In this document: piece by piece, positions 1 through 12,440 of the stretch | How positions within the stretch are numbered: the stretch's first letter is position 1 | How the letters are laid out: each line of letters starts with the position of its first letter | From: Hydractinia symbiolongicarpus | Taxonomy: Eukaryota > Cnidaria > Hydrozoa > Anthoathecata > Hydractiniidae | Direction: 5' to 3' | NCBI RefSeq assembly: GCF_029227915.1 | Contig: NC_079875.1 | Span: 2,170,001-2,234,000 of the forward strand | Length of the DNA: 64,000 nt | Position numbers and translations under genes: made by a program | Notes under the pieces: model-generated | What the model saw: the letters and a program-made list of their open reading frames with translations, nothing else | Told to the model about the DNA's origin: nothing | Databases searched by the model: none

Positions 1-359
1 TTTTAAAAATGTTTTTATTTTTGATGAGACGCTGAATAAAAGAAGTTTAAACGCCGGCAAACGAAAACCCGCGACTTCCCGTAAATCCCGGACTCGGCCC
101 GTATAGTCAAAAGTATACAAAGAAAGTACCCAGGGAGTAAACTCATTTCCCGAACGATTTTTTAAAATATTTTTTCACCACTAAAACGCATGAGACTTGT
201 AGTTTTTAAAAATGTTTTCATTTTTGATGAGACGCTGAATAAAAGAAGTTTCATCGCCGGCAAACGAAAACCTGCGATTTCCCGTAAATCCCGGACTCGG
301 CCCGTATAGTAAATAAAGTACCCGGGATGTAAACTCATTTCCCGAACGATTTTTTAAAT

Positions 360-3300
360 TATTATTTCACCACTAAAGCCCATGAGACTTGTAGTTTTTA
401 AAAATGTTTTCATTTTTGATGAGACGCTGAATAAAAGAAGTTTAATCGCCGGCAAACGAAAACCCGCCATTTCCCGTAAACCCTGGACTCGGCCCGTATA
501 ATGAAAAGCATAGAAAGAAAGTACCCAGGGAGTAAACTCATTTTCCGAACGATTTTTTAAATTATTTTTTCACCACTACAACGCATGAGACATGTAGTTT
601 TTAAAAATGTTTTCATTTTTGATGAGACGCTGAATAAAAGAAGTTTAATCGCCGGCAAACGAAACCCGCGATTTCCCGCAAATCCCGGGCTTGGCCCGTA
701 TAGTCGAATGTTTTCAAAGAAAGTACCCTGTGAGTAAACTCATTTCCCGAACGATTTTTTAAATTATTTTTTCACCACTAAAACGCATGAGACTTGTAGT
801 TTTCAGAAATGTTTTCATTTTTGATGAGACGCTTAGTGAAAGTGGTTTAATCGCCAGCAAACGAAAACCCGCGATTTCCCGTAAATCCCGGGCTTGGCCC
901 GTATAGTCGAATGTATACAAAGAAAGTACCCTGTGAGTAAACTCATTTCCAAAACGATTTTATAAATTATCTTTTCACCACTAAAAGGCATGAGACTTGT
1001 AGTTTTCAAAAATGTTTTCATTTTTGATGAGACACTGAATAAAAGAAGTTTAATCGCCGGCAAACAAAAACCCGCCGTAAATCCCGGACTCGGCCCGTAT
1101 AGTCAAAAGTATACAAAGAAAGTACCCAGGGAGTAAACTCATTTCCCGAACGATTTTTTAAATTATTTTTTCACCACTAAAACGCATGAGACTTGTAGTT
1201 TTCAAAAATGTTTTCATTTTTGATGAGACACTGAATGAAAGAAGTTTAATCGCCGGCAAACGAAAACCTGCGATTTCCCGTAAATCCCGGACTCGGCCCG
1301 TATAGTCAAAAGTATACAAAAAAGAAGTTTAATCGCTGGCAAACGAAATCCTGCGATTTCCCGTAAATCCCGGACTCGGCCCGTATAGTCAAAAGTATAC
1401 AAAGAAAGTACCTAGGGTGTAAACTCATTTCTCGAACGATTTTTTAAATTATTATTTCACCACTAAAGCCCATGAGACTTGTAGTTTTTAAAAATGTTTT
1501 CATTTTTGATGAGACGCTGAATAAAAGAAGTTTAATCGCCGGCAAACGAAAACCCGCCATTTCCCGTAAACCCTGGACTCGGCCCGTATAATGAAAAGCA
1601 TACAAAGAAAGTACCCAGGGAGTAAACTCATTTCCCGAACGATTTTTTAAATTATTATTTCACCACTTAAGCCCATGAGACTTGTAGTTTTTAAAAATGT
1701 TTTCATTTTTGATGAGACGCTGAATAAAAGAAGTTTAATCGCCGGCAAACGAAAACCTGCGATTTCCCGTAAATCCCGGACTCGGCCCGTATAGTTAAAA
1801 GTATACAAGGAAAGTACCCAGTGAGTAAACTCATTTCCAGAACGAATTTTTAAATTATTTCTTCACCACTAAAACGTATGAGACTTGTAGTTTTCAAAAA
1901 TGTTTTCATTTTTGATGAGACGCTGAATAAAAGAAGTTTAATCGCCGGCAAACGAAAACCTGCGATTTCCCGTAAATCCCGGACTCGGCCCGTATAGTTA
2001 AAAGTATACAAGGAAAGTACCCAGTGAGTAAACTCATTTCCAAAACGATTTTTTAAATTATCTTTTCACCACTAAAACGCTTGAGACTTGTAGTTTTCAA
2101 AAATGTTTTCATTTTTGATGAGACGCTGAATAAAAAAAGTTTAATCGCCGGCAAACGAAAACCCGCCATTTCCCGTAAACCCCGGACTCGGCCCGCATAG
2201 TCAAAAGTAAACAAAGAAAGTACCCAGGGAGTAAACTCATTTCCCGAACGATTTTTTAAATTATTTTTTCACCACTAAAACGCATGAGACTTGTAGTTTT
2301 CAAAAATGTTTTCATTTTTGATGAGACGCTGAATAAAAGAAGTTTAATCGCCGGCAAACAAAAACCCGCCATTTCCCGTAAACCCCGGACTCGGCCCGCA
2401 TAGTCAATAGTAAACAAAGAAAGTACCCAGGGAGTAAACTCATTTCCCGAACGATTTTTTAAATTATTTTTTGACCACTAAAACGCATGAGACTTGTAGT
2501 TTTCAAAAATGTTTTCATTTTTGATGAGACGCTGAATAAAAGAAGTTTAATCGCCGGCAAACGAAAACCTGCGATTTCCCGTAAATCCCGGACTCGGCCC
2601 GTATAGTCAAAAGTATACAAAGAAAGTACCCAGGGTGTAAACTCATTTCCCGAACGATTTTTTAAATTATTATTTCACCACTAAAGCCCATGAGACTTGT
2701 AGTTTTTAAAAATGTTTTCATTTTTGATGAGACGCTGAATAAAAGAAGTTTAAACGCCGGCAAACGAAAACCCGCCATTTCCCGTAAACCCTGGACTCGG
2801 CCCGTATAATGAAAAGCATACAAAGAAAGTACCCAGGGAGTAAACTCATTTTCCGAACGATTTTTTAAATTATTTTTTCACCACTACAACGCATGAGACA
2901 TGTAGTTTTTAAAAATGTTTTCATTTTTGATGAGACGCTGAATAAAAGAAGTTTAATCGCCGGCAAACGAAACCCGCGATTTCCCGCAAATCCCGGGCTA
3001 GGCCCGTATAGTCGAATGTATACAAAGAAAGTACCCTGTTAGTAAACTCATTTCCCGAACGATTTTTTAAATTATTTTCTCACCACTAAAACGCATGAGA
3101 CTTGTAGTTTTCAGAAATGTTTTCATTTTTGATGAGACGCTTAATGAAAGTGGTTTAATCGCCAGCAAACGAAAACCCGCGATTTCCCGTAAATCCCGGG
3201 CTTGGCCCGTATAGTCGAATGTATACAAACAAAGTACCCTGTGAGTAAACTCATTTCCAAAACGATTTTATAAATTATCTTTTCACCACTAAAAGGCATG

Positions 3301-3948
3301 AGACTTGTAGTTTTCAAAAATGTTTTCATTTTTGATGAGACACTGAATAAAAGAAGTTTAATCGCCGGCAAACGAAAACCCGCCGTAAATCCCGGACTCG
3401 GCCCGTATAGTCAAAAGTATACAAAGAAAGTACCCAGGGAGTGAACTCATTTCCCGAACGATTTTTTAAATTATTTTTTCACCACTAAAACGCATGAGAC
3501 TTGTAGTTTTCAAAAATGTTTTCATTTTTGATGAGACACTGAATGAAAGAAGTTTAATCGCCGGCAAACGAAAACCTGCGATTTCCCGTAAATCCCGGAC
3601 TCGGCGCGTATAGTCAAAAGTATACAAAAAAGAAGTTTAATCGCTGGCAAACGAAATCCTGCGATTTCCCGTAAATCCCGGACTCGGCCCGTATAGTCAA
3701 AAGTATACAAAGAAAGTACCTAGGGTGTAAACTCATTTCCCGAACGATTTTTTAAATTATTATTTCACCACTAAAGCCCATGAGACTTGTAGTTTTTAAA
3801 AATGTTTTCATTTTTGATGAGACGCTGAATAAAAGAAGTTTAATCGCCGGCAAACGAAAACCCGCCATTTCCCGTAAACCCTGGACTCGGCCCGTATAAT
3901 GAAAAGCATACAAAGAAAGTACCCAGGGAGTAAACTCATTTTCCGAAC
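360..3948 (+). repeat. Higher-order repeat, 2308 bp offset
   Basis: Positions about 360-1640 match about 2668-3948 nearly base for base at an offset of 2308. The match includes the unusual truncated monomer at 1310-1400, repeated at 3620-3710. After 1640 the register changes: about 2046-2700 matches 3948-4600 at an offset of 1902, and 1-360 matches 4606-4965 at 4605. The segment is therefore a mosaic of overlapping duplications rather than two clean copies. Boundaries are approximate. Confidence 0.8.
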
Positions 3949-5509
3949 GATTTTTTAAATTATTTTTTCACCACTAAAACGCATGAGACTTGTAGTTTTC
4001 AAAAATGTTTTCATTTTTGATGAGACGCTGAATAAAAGGAGTTTAATCGCCGGCAAACGAAAACCCGCCATTTCCCGTAAACCCCGGACTCGGCCCGCAT
4101 AGTCAAAAGTAAACAAAGAAAGTACCCAGGGAGTAAACTCATTTCCCGAACGATTTTTTAAATTATTTTTTCACCACTATAACGCATGAGACTTGTAGTT
4201 TTCAAAAATGTTTTCATTTTTGATGAGACGCTGAATAAAAGAAGTTTAATCGCCGGCAAACAAAAACCCGCCATTTCCCGTAAACCCCGGACTCGGCCCG
4301 CATAGTCAATAGTAAACAAAGAAAGTACCCAGGGAGTAAACTCATTTCCCGAACGATTTTTTAAATTATTTTTTGACCACTAAAACGCATGAGACTTGTA
4401 GTTTTTAAAAATGTTTTCATTTTTGATGAGACGCTGAATAAAAGAAGTTTAATCGCCGGCAAACGAAAACCTGCGATTTCCCGTAAATCCCGGACTCGGC
4501 CCGTATAGTCAAAAGTATACAAAGAAAGTACCCAGGGTGTAAACTCATTTCCCGAACGATTTTTTAAATTATTATTTCACCACTAAAGCCCATGAGACTT
4601 GTAGTTTTTAAAAATGTTTTCATTTTTGATGAGACGCTGAATAAAAGAAGTTTAAACGCCGGCAAACAAAAACCCGCGACTTCCCGTAAATCCCGGACTC
4701 GGCCCGTATAGTCAAAAGTATACAAAGAAAGTACCCAGGGAGTAAACTCATTTCCCGAACGATTTTTTAAAATATTTTTTCACCACTAAAACGCATGAGA
4801 CTGGCAGTTTTTAAAAATGTTTTCATTTTTGATGAGACGCTGAATAAAAGAAGTTTAATCGCCGGCAAACGAAAACCTGCGATTTCCCGTAAATCCCGGA
4901 CTCGGCCCGTATAGTAAAGAAAGTACCCGGGATGTAAACTCATTTCTCGAACGATTTTTTAAATTATTATTTCACCACTAAAACCCATGAGACTTATAGT
5001 TTTTAAAAATGCTTTCATTTTTGATAAGACGCTGAATAAAAGAAGTTTAATCGCCGGCAAACGAAAACCCGCCATTTCCTGTAAACCCCGGACTCGGCCC
5101 GTATAGTCAAAAGTATACAAAGAAATTACCCAGGGAGTAAACTCATTTTCCAAACGATTTTTTAAATTATTTTTTCACCACTACAACGCATGAGACATGT
5201 AGTTTTTAAAAATGTTTTCATTTTTGATGAGACTCTGAATAAAAGAAGTTTAATCGCCGGCAAACGAAACCCGCGATTTCCCGTAAATCCCGGGCTTGGC
5301 CCGTATAGTCGAATGTATACAAAGAAAGTACCCTGTGAGTAAACTCATTTCCCAAACGATTTTTTAAATTATCTTTTCACCACTAAAAGGCATGAGGATT
5401 GTAGTTTTCAAAAATGTTTTCATTTTTGATGAGACACTGAATAAAAGAAGTTTAATCGCCGGCAAACGAAAACCCGCCGTAAACCCCGGACTCGACCCGT
5501 ATAGTCAAA

Positions 5510-8219
5510 AGTATACAAAGAAAGCACCCAGGGAGTAAACTCATTTCCCGAACGATTTTTTATATTTCTTTTCTACCACTAAACGCATGAGACTTGTAGT
5601 TTTCAAAAATATTTTCATATTTGATGAGACGCTGAATAAAAGGTGTTTAATCGCCGGAAAACGAAAATCCGCGATTTCCCGTAAATCCCAAACTCGGCCC
5701 GTATAGTCAAAAGTATACAAAAAAGAAGTTTAATCGCCGGCAAACGAAAAGCTGCGATTTCCCGTAAATCCCGGACTCGGCCCGTATAGTCAAAAGTATA
5801 CAAAGAAAGTACCCGGGGTGTAAACTCATTTCCCGAACGATTTTTTAAATTATTTTTTCACCACTAAAACGCATGAGACTTGTAGTTTTCAAAAATGTTT
5901 TCATTTTTGATGAGACGCTGAATAAAAGAAGTTTAATCGCCGGCAAACGAAAACCCGCCATTTCCCGTAAACACTGGACTCGGCCCGTATAATCAAAAGT
6001 ATACAAAGAAAGTACCCAGGGAGTAAACTCATTTCCCGAACGATTTTTTAAATTATTTTTTCACCACTAAAACGCATGAGACTTGTAATTTTCAAAAATG
6101 TTTTCATTTTTGATGAGACGCTGAATAAAAGAAGTTTAATCGCCGGCAAACGAAAATCCGCCATTTCCCGTAAACCCCGGACTCAAGCGGGCTTAGTCAA
6201 AAGTAAACAAAGAAAGTACCCAGGAAGTAAACTCATTTCCCGAACGATTTTTTAAATTATTTTTTCACCACTAAAACGCATGAGACTTGTAGTTTTCAAA
6301 AATGTTTTCATTTTTGATGAGACGCTGAATAAAAGAAGTTTAATCGCCGGCAAACGAATACCTGCGATTTCCCGTAAATCCCGGACTCGGCCCGTATAGT
6401 CAAAAGTATACAAAGAAAGTACCCAGGGTGTAAACTTATTTCCCGAACGATTTTTTAAATTATTATTTCACCACTAAAGCCCATGAGACTTGTAGTTTTT
6501 AAAAATGTTTTCATTTTTGATGAGACGCTGAATAAAAGAAGTTTAAACGCCGGCAAACGAAAACCCGCGACTTCCCGTAAATCCCGGACTCGGCCCGTAT
6601 AATCAAAAGTATACAAAGAAAGTATCCAGGGAGTAAACTCATTTCCGAACGATTTTTTAAAATATTTTTTCACCACTAAAACGCATGAGACTTGTAGTTT
6701 TCAAAAATGTTTTCATTTTTGATGAGACGCTGAATAAAAGAAGTTTAATCGCCGGCAAACGAAAACCTGCGATTTCCCGTAAATCCCGGACTTGGCCCGT
6801 ATAGTAAAGAAAGTACCCGAGTTGTAAACTCATTTCACGAACGATTTTTTAAATTATTATTTCACCACTAAATCCCATGAGACTTATAGTTTTTCAAAAA
6901 TGTTTTCATTTTTGATGAGACGCTGAATAAAAGAAGTTTAATCGCCGGCAAACGAAAACCCGCCATTTCCTGTAAACCCCGGACTCGGCCCATATAGTCA
7001 AAAGTATACAAAGAAATTACCCAGGGAGTGAACTCATTTTCCGAACGATTTTTTAAATTATTTTTTCACCACTACAACGCATGAGACTTGTAGTTTTTAA
7101 AAATGTTTTCATTTTTGATGAGACGCTGAATAAAAGAAGTTTAATCGCCGGCAAACGAAAACCCGCCGTAAACCCCGGACTCGACCCGTATAGTCAAAAG
7201 TATACAAAGAAAGTACCCAGGGAGTAAACTCATTTCCCGAACGATTTTTTATATTTCTTTTCTACCACTAAACGCATGAGACTTGTAGTTTTCAAAAATA
7301 TTTTCATATTTGATGGGACGCTGAATAAAAGGTGTTTAATCGCCGGAAAACGAAAATCCGCGATTTCCCGTAAATCCCAAACTCGGCCCGTATAGTCAAA
7401 AGTATACAAAAAAGAAGTTTAATCGCCGGCAAACGAAAAGCTGCGATTTCCCGTAAATCCCGGACTCGGCCCGTATAGTCAAAAGTATACAAAGAAAGTA
7501 CCCGGGGTGTAAACTCATTTCCCGAACGATTTTTTAAATTATTTTTTCACCACTAAAACGCATGAGACTTGTAGTTTTCAAAAATGTTTTCATTTTTGAT
7601 GAGACGCTGAATAGAAGAAGTTTAATCGCCGGCAAACGAAAACACGCCATTTCCCGTAAACACTGGACTCGGCCCGTATAATCAAAAGTATACAAAGAAA
7701 GTACCCAGGGAGTAAACTCATTTCCCGAACGATTTTTTAAATTATTTTTTCACCACTAAAACGCATGAGACTTGTAATTTTCAAAAATGTTTTCATTTTT
7801 GATGAGACGCTGAATAAAAGAAGTTTAATCGCCGGCAAACGAAAATCCGCCATTTCCCGTAAACCCCGGACTCAAGCGGGCATAGTCAAAAGTAAACAAA
7901 GAAAGTACCCAGGAAGTAAACTCATTTCCCGAACGATTTTTTAAATTATTTTTTCACCACTAAAACGCATGAGACTTGTAGTTTTCAAAAATGTTTTCAT
8001 TTTTGATGAGACGCTGAATAAAAGAAGTTTAATCGCCGGCAAACGAATACCTGCGATTTCCCGTAAATCCCGGACTCGGCCCGTATAGTCAAAAGTATAC
8101 AAAGAAAGTACCCAGGGTGTAAACTTATTTCCCGAACGATTTTTTAAATTATTATTTCACCACTAAAGCCCATGAGACTTGTAGTTTTTAAAAATGTTTT
8201 CATTTTTGATGAGACGCTG
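5510..8219 (+). repeat. Higher-order repeat, 1689 bp offset
   Basis: About 5510-6530 is repeated at about 7199-8219. Shared private variants include the truncated monomer with AAAAGGTGTTTAATCGCCGG, the GACTCAAGCGGG variant and GGCAAACGAATACCTGCG. Boundaries are approximate. Confidence 0.8.
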
Positions 8220-11200
8220 AATAAAAGAAGTTTATTCGCCGGCAAACGAAAACCTGCGATTTCCCGTAAATCCCGGACTCGGCCCGTATAGTAAAGAAAG
8301 TACCCGGGTTGTAAACTCATTTCACGAACGATTTTTTAAATTATTATTTCACCACTAAATCCCATGAGACTTATAGTTTTTCAAAAATGTTTTCATTTTT
8401 GATGAGACGCTGAATAAAAGAAGTTTAATCGCCGGCAAACGAAAACCCGCCATTTCCCGTAAACCCCGGACTCGGCCCGTATAGTCAAAAGTATACAAAG
8501 AAATTACCCAGGGAGTAAACTCATTTTCTGAACGATTTTTTAAATTATTTTTTCACCACTAAAACGCATGAGACTTGTAGTTTTCAAAAATGTTTTCATT
8601 TTTGATGAGACGGTTAATGAAAGAAGTTTAATCGCCGGCAAACGAAAACCCGCGATTTCCCGTAAATCCCGGGCTTGGCCCGTATAGTCGAATGTATACA
8701 AAGAAAGTACCCTCTGAGTAAACTCATTTCCCGAACGATTTTTTATATTTTTTTTTTACCACTAAACGCATGAGACTTGTAGTTTTCAAAAATATTTTGA
8801 TATTTGATGGGACGCTGAATAAAAGAAGTTTAATCGCCGGAAAACAAAAATCCACGATTTCCCGTAAATCCCAAACTCGGCCCGTATAGTCAAAAGTATA
8901 CAAAAAAGAAGTTTAATCGCCGGCAAACGAAAACCTGCGATTTCCCGTAAATCCCGGACTCGGCCCGTATAGTCAAAAGTATACAAAGAAAGTACCCAGG
9001 GTGTAAACTCATTTCCCGAACGATTTTTTAAATTATTTTTTCACCACTACAACGCATGAGACTTGTAGTTTTTAAAAATGTTTTCATTTTTGATGAGACG
9101 CTGAATAAAAGAAGTTTAATCGCCGGCAAACGAAAGCCCGCCATTTCCCGTAAACCCCGGACTCGGCCCGTATAGTCAAAAGTATACAAAGAAATTACCC
9201 AGGGAGTAAACTCATTTTCTGAACGATTTTTTAAATTATTTTTTCACCACTAAAACGCATGAGACTTGTAGTTTTCAAAAATGTTTTCATTTTTGATGAG
9301 ACGGTTAATGAAAGAAGTTTAATCGCCGGCAAACGAAAACCCGCGATTTCCCGTAAATCCCGGGCTTGGCCCGTATAGTCGAATGTATACGAAGAAAGTA
9401 CCCTGTGAGTAAACTCATTTCCCGAACAATTTTTTGTATTTTTTTTTTACCACTAAACGCATGAGACTTGTAGTTTTCAAAAATATTTTCATATTTGATG
9501 GGACGCTGAATAAAAGATGTTTAATCGCCGGAAAACGAAAATCCGCGATTTCCCGTAAATCCGAAACTCGGCCCGTATAGTCAAAAGTATACAAAAAAGA
9601 AGTTTAATCGCTGGCAAACGAAAACCTGCGATTTCCCGTAAATCCCGGACTCGGCCCGTATAGTCAAAAGTATACAAAGAAAGTACCCGGGGTGTAAACA
9701 CATTTGCCGAACGATTTTTTAAATTATTTTTTCACCACTAAAACGCATGAGACTTGTAGTTTTCAAAAATGTTTTCATTTTTGATGAGACGCTGAATAAA
9801 AGAAGTTTAATCGCCGGCAAACGAAAACCCGCCGTAAACCCCGGACTCGACCCGTATAGTCAAAAGTATACAAAGAAAGTACCCAGGGAGTAAACTCATT
9901 TCCCGAACGATTTTTTATATTTCTTTTCTACCACTAAACGCATGAGACTTGTAGTTTTCAAAAATATTTTCATATTTGATGGGACGCTGAATAAAAGGTG
10001 TTTAATCGCCGGAAAACGAAAATCCGCGATTTCCCGTAAATCCCAAACTCGGCCCGTATAGTCAAAAGTATACAAAAAAGAAGTTTAATCGCCGGCAAAC
10101 GAAAAGCTGCGATTTCCCGTAAATCCCGGACTCGGCCCGTATAGTCAAAAGTATACAAAGAAAGTACCCGGGGTGTAAACTCATTTCCCGAACGATTTTT
10201 TAAATTATTTTTTCACCACTAAAACGCATGAGACTTGTAGTTTTCAAAAATGTTTTCATTTTTGATGAGACGCTGAATAGAAGAAGTTTAATCGCCGGCA
10301 AACGAAAACACGCCATTTCCCGTAAACACTGGACTCGGCCCGTATAATCAAAAGTATACAAAGAAAGTACCCAGGGAGTAAACTCATTTCCCGAACGATT
10401 TTTTAAATTATTTTTTCACCACTAAAACGCATGAGACTTGTAATTTTCAAAAATGTTTTCATTTTTGATGAGACGCTGAATAAAAGAAGTTTAATCGCCG
10501 GCAAACGAAAATCCGCCATTTCCCGTAAACCCCGGACTCAAGCGGGCATAGTCAAAAGTAAACAAAGAAAGTACCCAGGAAGTAAACTCATTTCCCGAAC
10601 GATTTTTTAAATTATTTTTTCACCACTAAAACGCATGAGACTTGTAGTTTTCAAAAATGTTTTCATTTTTGATGAGACGCTGAATAAAAGAAGTTTAATC
10701 GCCGGCAAACGAATACCTGCGATTTCCCGTAAATCCCGGACTCGGCCCGTATAGTCAAAAGTATACAAAGAAAGTACCCAGGGTGTAAACTTATTTCCCG
10801 AACGATTTTTTAAATTATTATTTCACCACTAAAGCCCATGAGACTTGTAGTTTTTAAAAATGTTTTCATTTTTGATGAGACGCTGAATAAAAGAAGTTTA
10901 TTCGCCGGCAAACGAAAACCTGCGATTTCCCGTAAATCCCGGACTCGGCCCGTATAGTAAAGAAAGTACCCGGGTTGTAAACTCATTTCACGAACGATTT
11001 TTTAAATTATTATTTCACCACTAAATCCCATGAGACTTATAGTTTTTCAAAAATGTTTTCATTTTTGATGAGACGCTGAATAAAAGAAGTTTAATCGCCG
11101 GCAAACGAAAACCCGCCATTTCCCGTAAACCCCGGACTCGGCCCGTATAGTCAAAAGTATACAAAGAAATTACCCAGGGAGTAAACTCATTTTCTGAACG

Positions 11201-12440
11201 ATTTTTTAAATTATTTTTTCACCACTAAAACGCATGAGACTTGTAGTTTTCAAAAATGTTTTCATTTTTGATGAGACGGTTAATGAAAGAAGTTTAATCG
11301 CCGGCAAACGAAAACCCGCGATTTCCCGTAAATCCCGGGCTTGGCCCGTATAGTCGAATGTATACAAAGAAAGTACCCTCTGAGTAAACTCATTTCCCGA
11401 ACGATTTTTTATATTTTTTTTTTACCACTAAACGCATGAGACTTGTAGTTTTCAAAAATATTTTGATATTTGATGGGACGCTGAATAAAAGAAGTTTAAT
11501 CGCCGGAAAACAAAAATCCACGATTTCCCGTAAATCCCAAACTCGGCCCGTATAGTCAAAAGTATACAAAAAAGAAGTTTAATCGCCGGCAAACGAAAAC
11601 CTGCGATTTCCCGTAAATCCCGGACTCGGCCCGTATAGTCAAAAGTATACAAAGAAAGTACCCAGGGTGTAAACTCATTTCCCGAACGATTTTTTAAATT
11701 ATTTTTTCACCACTACAACGCATGAGACTTGTAGTTTTTAAAAATGTTTTCATTTTTGATGAGACGCTGAATAAAAGAAGTTTAATCGCCGGCAAACGAA
11801 AGCCCGCCATTTCCCGTAAACCCCGGACTCGGCCCGTATAGTCAAAAGTATACAAAGAAATTACCCAGGGAGTAAACTCATTTTCTGAACGATTTTTTAA
11901 ATTATTTTTTCACCACTAAAACGCATGAGACTTGTAGTTTTCAAAAATGTTTTCATTTTTGATGAGACGGTTAATGAAAGAAGTTTAATCGCCGGCAAAC
12001 GAAAACCCGCGATTTCCCGTAAATCCCGGGCTTGGCCCGTATAGTCGAATGTATACGAAGAAAGTACCCTGTGAGTAAACTCATTTCCCGAACAATTTTT
12101 TGTATTTTTTTTTTACCACTAAACGCATGAGACTTGTAGTTTTCAAAAATATTTTCATATTTGATGGGACGCTGAATAAAAGATGTTTAATCGCCGGAAA
12201 ACGAAAATCCGCGATTTCCCGTAAATCCGAAACTCGGCCCGTATAGTCAAAAGTATACAAAAAAGAAGTTTAATCGCTGGCAAACGAAAACCTGCGATTT
12301 CCCGTAAATCCCGGACTCGGCCCGTATAGTCAAAAGTATACAAAGAAAGTACCCGGGGTGTAAACACATTTGCCGAACGATTTTTTAAATTATTTTTTCA
12401 CCACTAAAACGCATGAGACTTGTAGTTTTCAAAAATGTTT
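7140..12440 (+). repeat. Tandem higher-order duplication, 2 x 2666 bp
   Basis: About 7.1-9.8 kb is followed directly by a near-identical copy at 9.8-12.4 kb, offset 2666. Paired landmarks fall at 7304/9970, 8786/11452 and 9489/12155. The copies part company near 9.82/12.49 kb, where one has CCCGCCGTAAACCCC and the other CCCGCCATTTCCCG. Confidence 0.85.
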
